From contig CAIKXV010000133.1 in the NCBI GenBank assembly GCA_903831455.1, forward strand, positions 1-33,897: 33,897 nucleotides of DNA, in the 5' to 3' direction. Below, piece after piece: positions 23,853 to 32,112 of the stretch. The notes below the pieces were generated by a model. That model was not told the origin of the DNA, ran no database searches, and saw only the letters and a program-made list of their open reading frames with translations. Positions within the stretch are counted from its first letter, which is position 1. Every line of letters starts with the position of its first letter. Source of the stretch: an uncultured Pseudomonadota bacterium. Its GTDB lineage: Bacteria; Pseudomonadota; Gammaproteobacteria; Burkholderiales; CAIKXV01. The translations under genes were made by a program, and so were the position numbers.

Positions 23853-24301
23853 CCCCGGCGGCCACCGAAGCGACGCGCGAGGCGCTCGAGGCGCTGGAGG
23901 CGGCGTTCATCGACCTGCGGCCCGAGAATGTCGGCCGCCTGCGCGAGCACTATGCGCCCGATGCGGCTTTCCGCGATCCGTTCAACGACGTGAGGGGCGT
24001 GCAGGCCATCGTGGGTATCTTCGAGCACATGTTCGAGCAGCTCGAATCGCCGCGCTTCGTGGTGCTCGATCGGGTCGTCGAAGGGGAGGTGGCCTGGCTC
24101 ACCTGGAACCTGGAATACCGCATGCGGGGCGGCGCGCGGGAGCGGCGCATCCATGGCGCCTCGCGCCTTCGCTTCGTGGGTGGCAGGGTGGTCGACCACC
24201 GCGACTACTGGGACGCCGCCGAGGAACTCTACGAGACGCTGCCGCTGTTGGGCACGCTGCTGCGCGCGCTCCGCTCGCGCTTGCGCTCGCCGCAGGGCTG
24301 A
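23849..24301 (+). CDS. NTF2-like / SnoaL-type protein
   Basis: This 150-residue protein has an NTF2-like fold: a first helix with LEALEAAFIDLRPENVGRL, then YAPDAAFRDPFNDVRG, VVEGEVAWLTWNLEYRM, a beta hairpin and VDHRDYWDAAEELYETL. The pattern matches the SnoaL-like proteins that close ChrR- and LitR-linked lipid operons. A catalytic or ligand-binding role on a small hydrophobic substrate is inferred. The GTG start overlaps the SDR stop by 4 bases. It is the last gene of the unit and convergent with dolP. Confidence 0.85.
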   Translation: MTPAATEATREALEALEAAFIDLRPENVGRLREHYAPDAAFRDPFNDVRGVQAIVGIFEHMFEQLESPRFVVLDRVVEGEVAWLTWNLEYRMRGGARERRIHGASRLRFVGGRVVDHRDYWDAAEELYETLPLLGTLLRALRSRLRSPQG

Positions 24302-24350
24302 GTCGGCATCCCTGCAGGGCCGCCGCGCGATCCGCTCGCAGCGGGGGCGA

Positions 24351-25637
<1,287 letters not shown>

Positions 25638-25709
25638 CGCAGTCGTTGCCCCGTCGAACGGGCATCCGGGCATCCGCCCCTCGGGACGGTCGAGGGACCG
25701 CCTTGCCGC

Positions 25710-26081
25710 TCAGCCTGTTTCGTCCGACGGCGCATCGAAGGCGTTGCGCATCCATTCGAGCGCACCGGCCTGGAAAAGCACCAGGTCGAACCGGCATGGC
25801 GGGGGTGGTCCTCCCCTGTGCTGCAGGTAGTGCTGCGCGCAGCGCAGCAACCGGGCCTGCTTGGCGGGCGTGATGCTGGCGCGGGCACCGCCGCAGGCGT
25901 CGCGCGTGCGCGCACGCACCTCGATGAACACGAGTACCGGGCCGTCGTGCGCGACCAGGTCGAGTTCGCCGGCGCGGCACCGCCAGTTGCGATCGACGAT
26001 CGCAAGGCCCGCCTGCACGAGCAGGTCGGCGGCGCGCTGCTCGGCTGCCGAGCCGAGGCGCTGGCGCGAGGTGCGGGGCAC
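25710..26081 (-). CDS. yraN: UPF0102 family endonuclease-fold protein YraN
   Basis: This 123-residue protein has the restriction-endonuclease-like core of UPF0102: GSAAEQRAADLL, NWRCRAGELDLVAHDGPVLVFIEVRAR (the E-x-D and E-V-K/R catalytic-type signature), ITPAKQARLLRCAQHYL and CRFDLVLF. YraN-type proteins are thought to act in DNA processing, but no defined reaction is accepted. The start is a GTG at 26081, 7 bases after the lpoA stop, without a clear ribosome site, so coupling to lpoA translation is likely. Confidence 0.92.
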   Translation of the reverse strand: MPRTSRQRLGSAAEQRAADLLVQAGLAIVDRNWRCRAGELDLVAHDGPVLVFIEVRARTRDACGGARASITPAKQARLLRCAQHYLQHRGGPPPPCRFDLVLFQAGALEWMRNAFDAPSDETG

Positions 26082-26087
26082 GCGGGC

Positions 26088-27260
26088 TCAGCGGGGAGGG
26101 TCGGTCGGCTCGAGTCGCCCCTGGCGGAGCGTGGCGGGCAGCGCGTCGCGACGCACCCGGCGATCGGGCCCAACCTCCAGCCGTCCGGTGACGCCGTCGA
26201 TCGTCGCGCCGGCCAGCGTGCCTGTCGCCAGCGCGATTTCGGCCAGCCGCCACGCGTCGATGCCCAGCGCGTACAGGCGCTCGAGTTCCGGGGGCAGCGC
26301 CGGCTGGCTGCGCGGGTAGGACATCACGGCCGGGTGGTCGGCCGCCGCCAGCCACGGCGCATCGAGCAGGCGGGTGCCGTCGAGGTCGTGCACCAGCGCG
26401 GGCTCGATCGGGCCCGACCACAGGTGGGAGGTGGCGTAGGTCGGCAGCCGCTGCTCGATGAACGGGCGCACGAGCCTCGCGTGCGCGAGGTCGCAGGCGA
26501 GGAACAGCATGTCGGGCTGGGCAGTGGTCACGCTGCGGGCGATCCGCGCGAGCGACTGCGGGTCGGTGAGCGCCGCGGTCGTGCCGACCACCTGCCCGCC
26601 GCCTGCGCCGAAGGCCTCGGCGAACGCCTGCTGGAGGCGGCGGGAGAACGGCCCCGTCTGGGTGAGTATCGCGGCGCGCCGATGGCCCTCGCCCAGTGCG
26701 ATCCGGGCGATCTGGCGGGCCTCGTCTTCGGCCGGCAAGCCGAACGCGAACAGGTTCTGAGGCAGCAGCGGGACTTCGGGAACGTTGAGTGCCAGCGTTG
26801 GAACCTTCACCGGCGGTTGCGTGGCCAGTGCGCCGGCCAGGGCGCTGGCCTGGTCACGGATGAGCGGACCGATCACGACCCGCGCACCGCTGGCGAGCGC
26901 CTTGCTGTAGCCCGACAGGGCATCGGCCGGTCGTTCGCCGGTGGCCACGAAAAGCAGCTGCGGGCGCAGGGCGGGCGAGGCCAGGTTCCAGGCAGCCGTG
27001 ATCCCGGACTGGACGGCGGCCGCGGCCCGGCCGAATGTGGCGCCATCGAGCGGCAGCAGCGCGGCGACGATCGGGGCGCTCGCGCCCGACTGCGGCTCGG
27101 CTGCCCGGGCGGGTACGGCGCCGGCAGCGGCCAGCGCGAGCATCCGGCCGAGCACCTCGCGGCGGTGGTCGCGGGCTCGGGCGAGCGGGGCGAGGCTGGC
27201 AGTGGATTGCGCGTTGGCCCAAACTCGGCGCCACTGCGCGAGGGCGATGCGATGCGGCAT
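26088..27260 (-). CDS. lpoA: LpoA-like penicillin-binding protein activator, short form
   Basis: This 390-residue protein has a periplasmic-binding type I fold (about residues 63-385) resembling the C-terminal half of E. coli LpoA: VAALLPLDGATFGRAAAAVQSGI, VVIGPLIRDQASAL, NLFAFGLPAEDEARQIARIAL and RLYALGIDAWRLAE. The N-terminal TPR domain of LpoA is missing and there is no lipobox. Instead, residues 32-53 (HRREVLGRMLALAAAGAVPARA) look like a twin-arginine signal with RRxVL. Keeping that motif requires the ATG at 27260, which overlaps the rsmI start on the other strand. The locus order rsmI-lpoA-yraN-SIS-dolP supports the identity. It is expected to stimulate PBP1a-type synthesis. Confidence 0.85.
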   Translation of the reverse strand: MPHRIALAQWRRVWANAQSTASLAPLARARDHRREVLGRMLALAAAGAVPARAAEPQSGASAPIVAALLPLDGATFGRAAAAVQSGITAAWNLASPALRPQLLFVATGERPADALSGYSKALASGARVVIGPLIRDQASALAGALATQPPVKVPTLALNVPEVPLLPQNLFAFGLPAEDEARQIARIALGEGHRRAAILTQTGPFSRRLQQAFAEAFGAGGGQVVGTTAALTDPQSLARIARSVTTAQPDMLFLACDLAHARLVRPFIEQRLPTYATSHLWSGPIEPALVHDLDGTRLLDAPWLAAADHPAVMSYPRSQPALPPELERLYALGIDAWRLAEIALATGTLAGATIDGVTGRLEVGPDRRVRRDALPATLRQGRLEPTDPPR

Positions 27261-28133
27261 GAAACATCCGGGGAGGGACCGAACGACCTGCAGGTCGAGC
27301 GGGGGACATTGTATGTGGTGGCCACGCCGATCGGGAACCTCGGGGACCTCTCCGTGCGGGCGCGATCCGTGCTCGATCAGGTCGACTGCATCGCCGCCGA
27401 GGACACGCGGGTGACCCGCCGCCTGTTCGCCGGCGGTGCCCCGCGCGCACGCCTGACGGCGCTCCATGCGCACAACGAGCATGCCCGGTTGCAGCGCATC
27501 GTGGGGGAGTTGCGCGAGGGGGCGAGCGTCGCGCTCGTGAGCGACGCGGGGACGCCGGGGATCAGCGATCCCGGCTCCCGCCTCGTCGATGCGGCCCACG
27601 AGGCCGGCCTGCCCGTGCGCGTCCTGCCCGGCCCGAGCTCGGTGATGGCCGCGCTGTCGATCTGCGGACTGGACATCGCGCGCTTCACCTTCTGCGGCTT
27701 CCTGCCCGCGACGCGGGCGGCGCGTCGCCGGGCGCTGTCGGCGCTGGGTGCGGCGCCCGGCGCACTGGTGTTCCTCGAGGCACCGCACCGCGTGCTCGAA
27801 TCGGTCCCTGACATGGCCGAGGTGCTCGGCGGCGAGCGGCGCGTGGCCATCGCGCGCGAACTCACCAAGCGGTTCGAATCCGTGCATCGATGCCGGCTCG
27901 ACGCCGCGGCCGACTGGCTGGCGGGTGACCCCGATCGCGTGCGCGGCGAGTTCGTGCTGGTCGTCGAGGCGGACAGCACGCCGCCCACCGGCGACGAGGC
28001 GCTCGCGCGGCGACTCGCCGAAGCCCTTGCGGGCGAACTGCCGCCCGCGCGTGCCGCCGGCGTGATCGCCCGCACGTCCGGAGTCGACCGCGAGCAGGCC
28101 TGGCGCCTCGCGCTCGCTGCGCGAAGCGGCTAA
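27252..28133 (+). CDS. rsmI: 16S rRNA (cytidine(1402)-2'-O)-methyltransferase RsmI
   Basis: This SAM-dependent enzyme of about 293 residues 2'-O-methylates C1402 in the decoding centre of 16S rRNA. YVVATPIGNLGDLSVRA, AAEDTRVTRRL, LVSDAGTPGISDPG, RVLPGPSSVMAALSICGL and FLEAPHRV are diagnostic RsmI (YraL) motifs. The ATG at 27252 gives a 19-residue extension before the conserved TLYVV, similar to E. coli, but it overlaps the divergent lpoA start. The TTG at 27309, with GGGGGA just before it, is an alternative start that would free room for promoters. Confidence 0.93.
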   Translation: MRHETSGEGPNDLQVERGTLYVVATPIGNLGDLSVRARSVLDQVDCIAAEDTRVTRRLFAGGAPRARLTALHAHNEHARLQRIVGELREGASVALVSDAGTPGISDPGSRLVDAAHEAGLPVRVLPGPSSVMAALSICGLDIARFTFCGFLPATRAARRRALSALGAAPGALVFLEAPHRVLESVPDMAEVLGGERRVAIARELTKRFESVHRCRLDAAADWLAGDPDRVRGEFVLVVEADSTPPTGDEALARRLAEALAGELPPARAAGVIARTSGVDREQAWRLALAARSG

Positions 28134-28244
28134 GCTCGAAGCCGCGCGGATCGTCGTGCCCGCCCCCGTGGCGCGCGAGGATCCGCGGCCGATGTGCCGA
28201 TTGTCCCGGCATTGTCCCGTCACCCCGAGTCCCACGATCGCCCG

Positions 28245-29309
28245 ATGGCCACGAGCCCCGCCTCCTCACGCCCCGTTCCCGATCGCATCACGCTGACGCA
28301 GCCCGACGACTGGCACCTGCACCTGCGCGACGGCGCGCACCTGGCTGCGGTCCTGCCCGAGACGGCGCGTCGGTTCGCGCGCGCGATCGTGATGCCGAAC
28401 CTCAGGCCCCCGGTCACCACGACCGACATGGCGAGTGACTACCGGGAGCGCATCCTGGCGGCACGCCCGGCGGGCAGCCGGTTCGAGCCGCTGATGACGC
28501 TCTACCTGACCGACCGCACGACGCCGCAGGAGATCGAGCGGGCGGCCGCGTCGGGGTTCGTGAAGGCCGTGAAGTACTACCCGGCGGGAGCGACCACGAA
28601 TTCCGATTCCGGCGTCACCGCAGTCGAACGCGCGATGCCCGCCCTGGAGGCGATGCAGCGTTGCGGCGTGCCGCTGCTGGTGCATGGCGAGGTCACCGAT
28701 GCCGCGGTCGACGTGTTCGACCGCGAGCGCGTGTTCGTCGAACGCGTGCTCGCGCCACTGGTGGCGCGCCTGCCGGGCCTGCGCGTGGTCTGCGAGCACA
28801 TCACCACCTCGGATGCCGCGCACTTCGTGCTCGAGTCGGGCCCGGGCATCGCGGCCACCCTCACGCCCCAGCACCTGCTCTACAACCGCAATGCGATCTT
28901 CGCCGGCGGGCTTCGTCCGCACTACTACTGCCTGCCGGTGCTCAAGCGCGAGGAGCACCGCAAGGTACTGGTGGAATGCGCGACCTCCGGCAATCCGAAG
29001 TTCTTCCTCGGGACCGACTCCGCGCCCCATGCCCGCCACACGAAGGAGGCCGACTGCGGCTGTGCCGGCTGCTACAACGCGCTGGGTGCCCTCGAGTTCT
29101 ATGCCGAAGTGTTCGAGGCCGAGGGCGCGCTCGATCGACTGGAGGCCTTCGCGAGCCATCACGGCGCCGACTTCTACGGCCTGCCGCGCAACAGCGGCAC
29201 GGTGACGCTCGTGCGCGAGCGGTGGACGCTGCCCGCCGAACTCCCGTATGGCGACGACACGCTGGTGCCGCTGCGCGCCGGCGGCGAACTCGGCTGGCGC
29301 CTGCTCTGA
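28245..29309 (+). CDS. pyrC: dihydroorotase (class II, PyrC)
   Basis: This 354-residue zinc enzyme closes carbamoyl-aspartate to dihydroorotate in pyrimidine synthesis. The [10 protein letters not shown] segment supplies the HxH metal ligands, [15 protein letters not shown] carries the bridging Lys, VHGEV and CEHITT give the further His ligands, and FLGTDSAPH contains the catalytic Asp. An earlier in-frame ATG at 28194 exists. The one at 28245 is preferred because the residues before it are unlike the family, although neither has a good ribosome site. It follows rsmI by about 110 bases and precedes the RNase P RNA gene. Confidence 0.95.
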   Translation: MATSPASSRPVPDRITLTQPDDWHLHLRDGAHLAAVLPETARRFARAIVMPNLRPPVTTTDMASDYRERILAARPAGSRFEPLMTLYLTDRTTPQEIERAAASGFVKAVKYYPAGATTNSDSGVTAVERAMPALEAMQRCGVPLLVHGEVTDAAVDVFDRERVFVERVLAPLVARLPGLRVVCEHITTSDAAHFVLESGPGIAATLTPQHLLYNRNAIFAGGLRPHYYCLPVLKREEHRKVLVECATSGNPKFFLGTDSAPHARHTKEADCGCAGCYNALGALEFYAEVFEAEGALDRLEAFASHHGADFYGLPRNSGTVTLVRERWTLPAELPYGDDTLVPLRAGGELGWRLL

Positions 29310-29331
29310 CCGACCCGCGGTCGCGCGGTGC

Positions 29332-29337
29332 TAGACT
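29332..29337 (+). promoter_or_regulatory. -10-like element before rnpB
   Basis: TAGACT lies 9 bases before the 5' end of the RNase P RNA. The -35 is poor: CTGACC at 29306 with a long spacer, overlapping the pyrC stop. Confidence 0.35.
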
Positions 29338-29345
29338 CCGCGCGC

Positions 29346-29718
29346 GTGAAGCCAGCCAGACAGTCGCTGCGCCAGCGATGGCGTGGAGGAAAGTCCGGGC
29401 TCCACAGAGCGGGATGCCGGCTAACGGCCGGGCGCAGCAAGCGATGGTTTGCGCCATCGCCCAAGGCGACGGAAAGTGCCACAGAAAACATACCGCCGAT
29501 GGCCGAAAGGCACAGGCAAGGGTGAAAAGGTGCGGTAAGAGCGCACCGCGTTCGCGGTAACGCGAATGGCAGGGAAAACCCCATCCGGAGCAAGACCAAA
29601 TAGGGGGGCATGGATGCTGCTCGCATTGCCCCCGGGTAGGTCGCACGAGCCGTCGGGTAACCGCCGGCCCAGAGGAATGACTGTCCGCGACAGAACCCGG
29701 CTTATCGGCTGACTTCAC
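29346..29718 (+). ncRNA. rnpB: RNase P RNA, bacterial type A
   Basis: This is the catalytic RNA that trims tRNA 5' leaders. The ends pair as P1 (GTGAAGCCAGCC at 29346 with GGCTGACTTCAC ending at 29718). Diagnostic conserved blocks occur in order: GAGGAAAGTCCGGGCTCCAC (CR-I), ACCGCCGATGG, AAGGGTGAAAAGGTGCGGTA with AGAGCGCACCGC, GAGCAAGACCAAATAG, and the 3' block with GAATGACTGTC and ACAGAACCCGGCTTATCGG. Overlapping open frames here are not genes. The position between pyrC/rsmI and mraZ is common in betaproteobacteria. Confidence 0.97.
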
Positions 29719-30256
29719 GCACCCGTCGGCTGCGAAGGCGATGACGCTCGTCGCCCTCCGCCCGGTTGGCGTGGCCCCGGCTCGCGCGCGGCGAGTGCGA
29801 GGGGCGCGATGCAGGTCCGGTGTCGTCCGCCCCGCGCCCGGCGGCGGGGTGGTTCCCGGCGGGTCCGCCGAGCGATCCGGGCTGCCCCCGCGGGTGGCGA
29901 GCCCCCGTGGGGCTGGCGAGTCGGGTCGTGCCCGCCGACGCTCGGCGCATGCCCGCACAGGGGCCGTGAAGATCCGCCGCCGTGCGGGCGCGGGGAGCTA
30001 TCGCCCGAACGTGCCGCTGGCCAACCGCGCCGCACCCGGGCCGAACGGATCGACCGCGGGCTCCCCCGGCCGTGGAGGGGGCTCCGGATCAGGGCCGCCT
30101 GTTGCCAATGTCGCCGGGCGAGCCGGGGCAGAGTTAACAACTTACCTTCACTTCAAGCGATAGGCCTCTATTTTCAATCGAAATATTGTCTTCGATCGGG
30201 CCGCAGGTTTGCGCTTTAAGTCCTTGTTCCCATGAGAAAAATCGGCTCGCATCGCG
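29719..30256. other. intergenic stretch, mostly unassigned
   Basis: About 540 bases without a supported gene. The first ~400 are very GC-rich with several short GC hairpins and open frames of biased composition that look like chance. From about 30130 the sequence turns abruptly AT-rich (TTAACAACTTACC, ATTTTCAATCGAAATATTG) towards the mraZ promoter. I see no tRNA, insertion sequence or clear T-tract terminator for rnpB. Confidence 0.6.
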
Positions 30257-30285
30257 TTGACCGTGGGCTTTTTTGGCGCTACTGT
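30257..30285 (+). promoter_or_regulatory. candidate mra (dcw cluster) promoter
   Basis: TTGACC (30257-30262) and TACTGT (30280-30285) are separated by 17 bases. The -35 matches 5/6 and the -10 3/6. This would put the start of transcription near 30292, inside the TGG repeat array and about 140 bases before mraZ. Confidence 0.45.
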
Positions 30286-30294
30286 GTCGAAATG

Positions 30295-30319
30295 TGGTGA
30301 GAAGTGGCGATTTTTGGGT
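30295..30319 (+). promoter_or_regulatory. candidate MraZ operator: three TGG repeats at 10-base spacing
   Basis: TGGTG at 30295, TGGCG at 30305 and TGGGT at 30315 are spaced exactly 10 bases apart; a degenerate TGTCG at 30285 continues the phase. E. coli MraZ binds TGGGN direct repeats with the same periodicity before its own gene and represses it. The location just after the candidate -10 fits autorepression. Two of the three repeats lack the third G of TGGG. Confidence 0.5.
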
Positions 30320-30429
30320 TCCCGGAAAGATTCCAGGAGCGGGCAATCCCCCTCCGGATCGGTTCGGCATCCGTCATCGCCGTCTCGAATCTCGACTGAT
30401 GGGGCCGATCGGCTCGACGGGGAATCCGG

Positions 30430-30876
30430 GTGTTCCGAGGTGTCGCGCAGCTCAGCATGGACGGCAAGGGCCGGCTGGCGATTCCGACTCGCTACCGCGA
30501 GGCGCTGCTCGCGCGCGGGGATGGTCGGCTCGTGCTCACGGCCGACCCCAGCCGTTGCCTGCTGCTCTACCCCCTGATCGACTGGGAACCCATCTACCGG
30601 CGCCTGATGTCGCTGCCGAGCTTCGATGAGCGCGTGCGCGGTCTGCAGCGCCTCATCGGTGGCTACGCCGACGACGTCGAGATGGACGGGCAGGGTCGCA
30701 TCCTGGTGAGCCCGGCGTTACGCGAGTTCGCGAGCCTCTCGCGCAGCGTCACGCTGGTCGGCCAGGGCGGCAAGTTCGAGCTGTGGGACAGCGCGCGATG
30801 GGCCGAGCAGAGCGAGCGCGCGATCGGCTTTCCGGAGGGCGGCATGCCACCGGGACTGGAGGACTTTTCGCTGTGA
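30430..30876 (+). CDS. mraZ: transcriptional regulator MraZ
   Basis: This 148-residue protein is made of two SpoVT/AbrB-like half domains, each with a DxKGR-type motif: [15 protein letters not shown] (about residues 10-24) and [15 protein letters not shown] (about 82-96). MraZ forms a ring and represses the division and cell-wall cluster through TGGG repeats. The start is a GTG at 30430 giving the conserved [12 protein letters not shown]-terminus, with GGGGAATCCGG upstream. Its stop overlaps the rsmH start as GTGA. It is the first gene of the dcw cluster. Confidence 0.96.
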   Translation: MFRGVAQLSMDGKGRLAIPTRYREALLARGDGRLVLTADPSRCLLLYPLIDWEPIYRRLMSLPSFDERVRGLQRLIGGYADDVEMDGQGRILVSPALREFASLSRSVTLVGQGGKFELWDSARWAEQSERAIGFPEGGMPPGLEDFSL

Positions 30877-31826
30877 GCGCGGGCTCACGGCACATCCCGG
30901 TCCTGCTCGAAGAGGTCATCGAAGCGCTGGCGATCAGGCGGGATGGGATCTACGTGGACGGGACGTTCGGTCGGGGCGGGCATGCGCGCGCCGTGCTCGA
31001 ACGGCTGGGGCCCGAGGGGCGTCTGGTCGTCTTCGACCGCGACCCGGAGGCGGTGGCGGCGGCACGCGGCATCGGGGATTCGAGGATACGGGTCGAGCAT
31101 GGGAGCTACGACGAGATCGGCGAGCGGTTGCGCGCGCACGGCATGGCCGGCGTCGACGGAATCCTGCTCGACCTTGGCGTGTCCTCGCCGCAGCTCGACA
31201 CGCCGGAGCGGGGGTTCAGCTTCCGCCACGACGGTCCCCTCGACATGCGCATGGACCCGACCCGGGGCGAGAGCGCCGCGCAGTGGATCGCGCGCGCGGA
31301 CGAGCGCGAACTGCGCGAGGTGATCAGGGACTATGGCGAAGAACGGCATGCTTCATCGATTGCAAGAGCGATTGCTGCGGCAAGAGCGCAGCAGCCGATC
31401 CTGCGCACCCGCCAGCTTGCCGCCATCGTGGCGTCTGCGGTCCGCACGCGCGAGCCTCACCAGGACCCGGCGACACGCACCTTTCAGGCTGTACGGCTTC
31501 ACGTCAATCAAGAGCTTGCGCGGCTCGAGGTAGCGCTGCCCCGATGCATAGCCAGCCTCAACCCCGACGGACGCCTGGTGGTGATCAGCTTCCACTCGCT
31601 GGAGGACCGGATCGTCAAGCAGGCGCTGCGCAAGGCCGCGCAGCCGGACGCGCCGCCCGCGCGGGTGCCGCTGCGTGCCAGCGAGCTGCCGGCGCCGCTG
31701 CTGGCGCGGCCCGCGCGACCGATCCGTCCCGGGGCCGCCGAGGTGGCCGCCAATCCCCGATCGCGCAGCGCGGTGCTGCGCTGGGCGCGACGCCTGGCGC
31801 CCGGCGAGTCGGGTCGGGGGAGCTGA
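30873..31826 (+). CDS. rsmH: 16S rRNA (cytosine(1402)-N4)-methyltransferase RsmH
   Basis: This 317-residue MraW/RsmH enzyme methylates N4 of C1402, the same nucleotide that RsmI modifies on the ribose. Landmarks are [10 protein letters not shown], the SAM loop [62 protein letters not shown] and [14 protein letters not shown]. The GTG at 30873 overlaps the mraZ stop and gives the family N-terminus; an upstream in-frame ATG at 30783 lies inside mraZ and is rejected. Confidence 0.96.
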   Translation: MSAGSRHIPVLLEEVIEALAIRRDGIYVDGTFGRGGHARAVLERLGPEGRLVVFDRDPEAVAAARGIGDSRIRVEHGSYDEIGERLRAHGMAGVDGILLDLGVSSPQLDTPERGFSFRHDGPLDMRMDPTRGESAAQWIARADERELREVIRDYGEERHASSIARAIAAARAQQPILRTRQLAAIVASAVRTREPHQDPATRTFQAVRLHVNQELARLEVALPRCIASLNPDGRLVVISFHSLEDRIVKQALRKAAQPDAPPARVPLRASELPAPLLARPARPIRPGAAEVAANPRSRSAVLRWARRLAPGESGRGS

Positions 31827-31827
31827 G

Positions 31828-32112
31828 ATGGCGCGCCTGAACCTGCTGCTGCTCGCCCTGGTGCTCGCCTCCGCGCTCGGCACCGTCTACGCGCAGCATG
31901 CCTCGCGGCGGCTGTTCGCGGAGCTCGAGCGCGAGCAGGCCGCGCAGCAGCGGCTGGAGATCGAATTCCGCCAACTGCAGCTCGAGCAGAGCACCTGGGC
32001 GATGCACTCGCGCATCGAGAAGGTCGCGTTGACCGAACTGCGCATGCAGACCCCGCCGCCCTCGCGAGTGCAGGTGGTCGCGCGCGAGCCCGTCCGCGAG
32101 GCCGCGAAGTGA
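31828..32112 (+). CDS. ftsL: cell division protein FtsL
   Basis: This 94-residue bitopic divisome protein has a short cytoplasmic tail, one membrane helix (about residues 4-22, LNLLLLALVLASALGTVYA) and a periplasmic coiled coil (about 25-70, LFAELEREQAAQQRLEIEFRQLQLEQ). FtsL works with FtsB and FtsQ to activate FtsWI. It starts right after the rsmH stop with GGGGGAG upstream, and its stop overlaps ftsI by 4 bases. Confidence 0.94.
   Translation: MARLNLLLLALVLASALGTVYAQHASRRLFAELEREQAAQQRLEIEFRQLQLEQSTWAMHSRIEKVALTELRMQTPPPSRVQVVAREPVREAAK

Noticed and set aside
30783-30872. An earlier ATG start for RsmH inside mraZ
   Set aside because: The residues are the out-of-frame reading of mraZ. The GTG at 30873 overlaps the mraZ stop and gives the conserved [10 protein letters not shown]-terminus.
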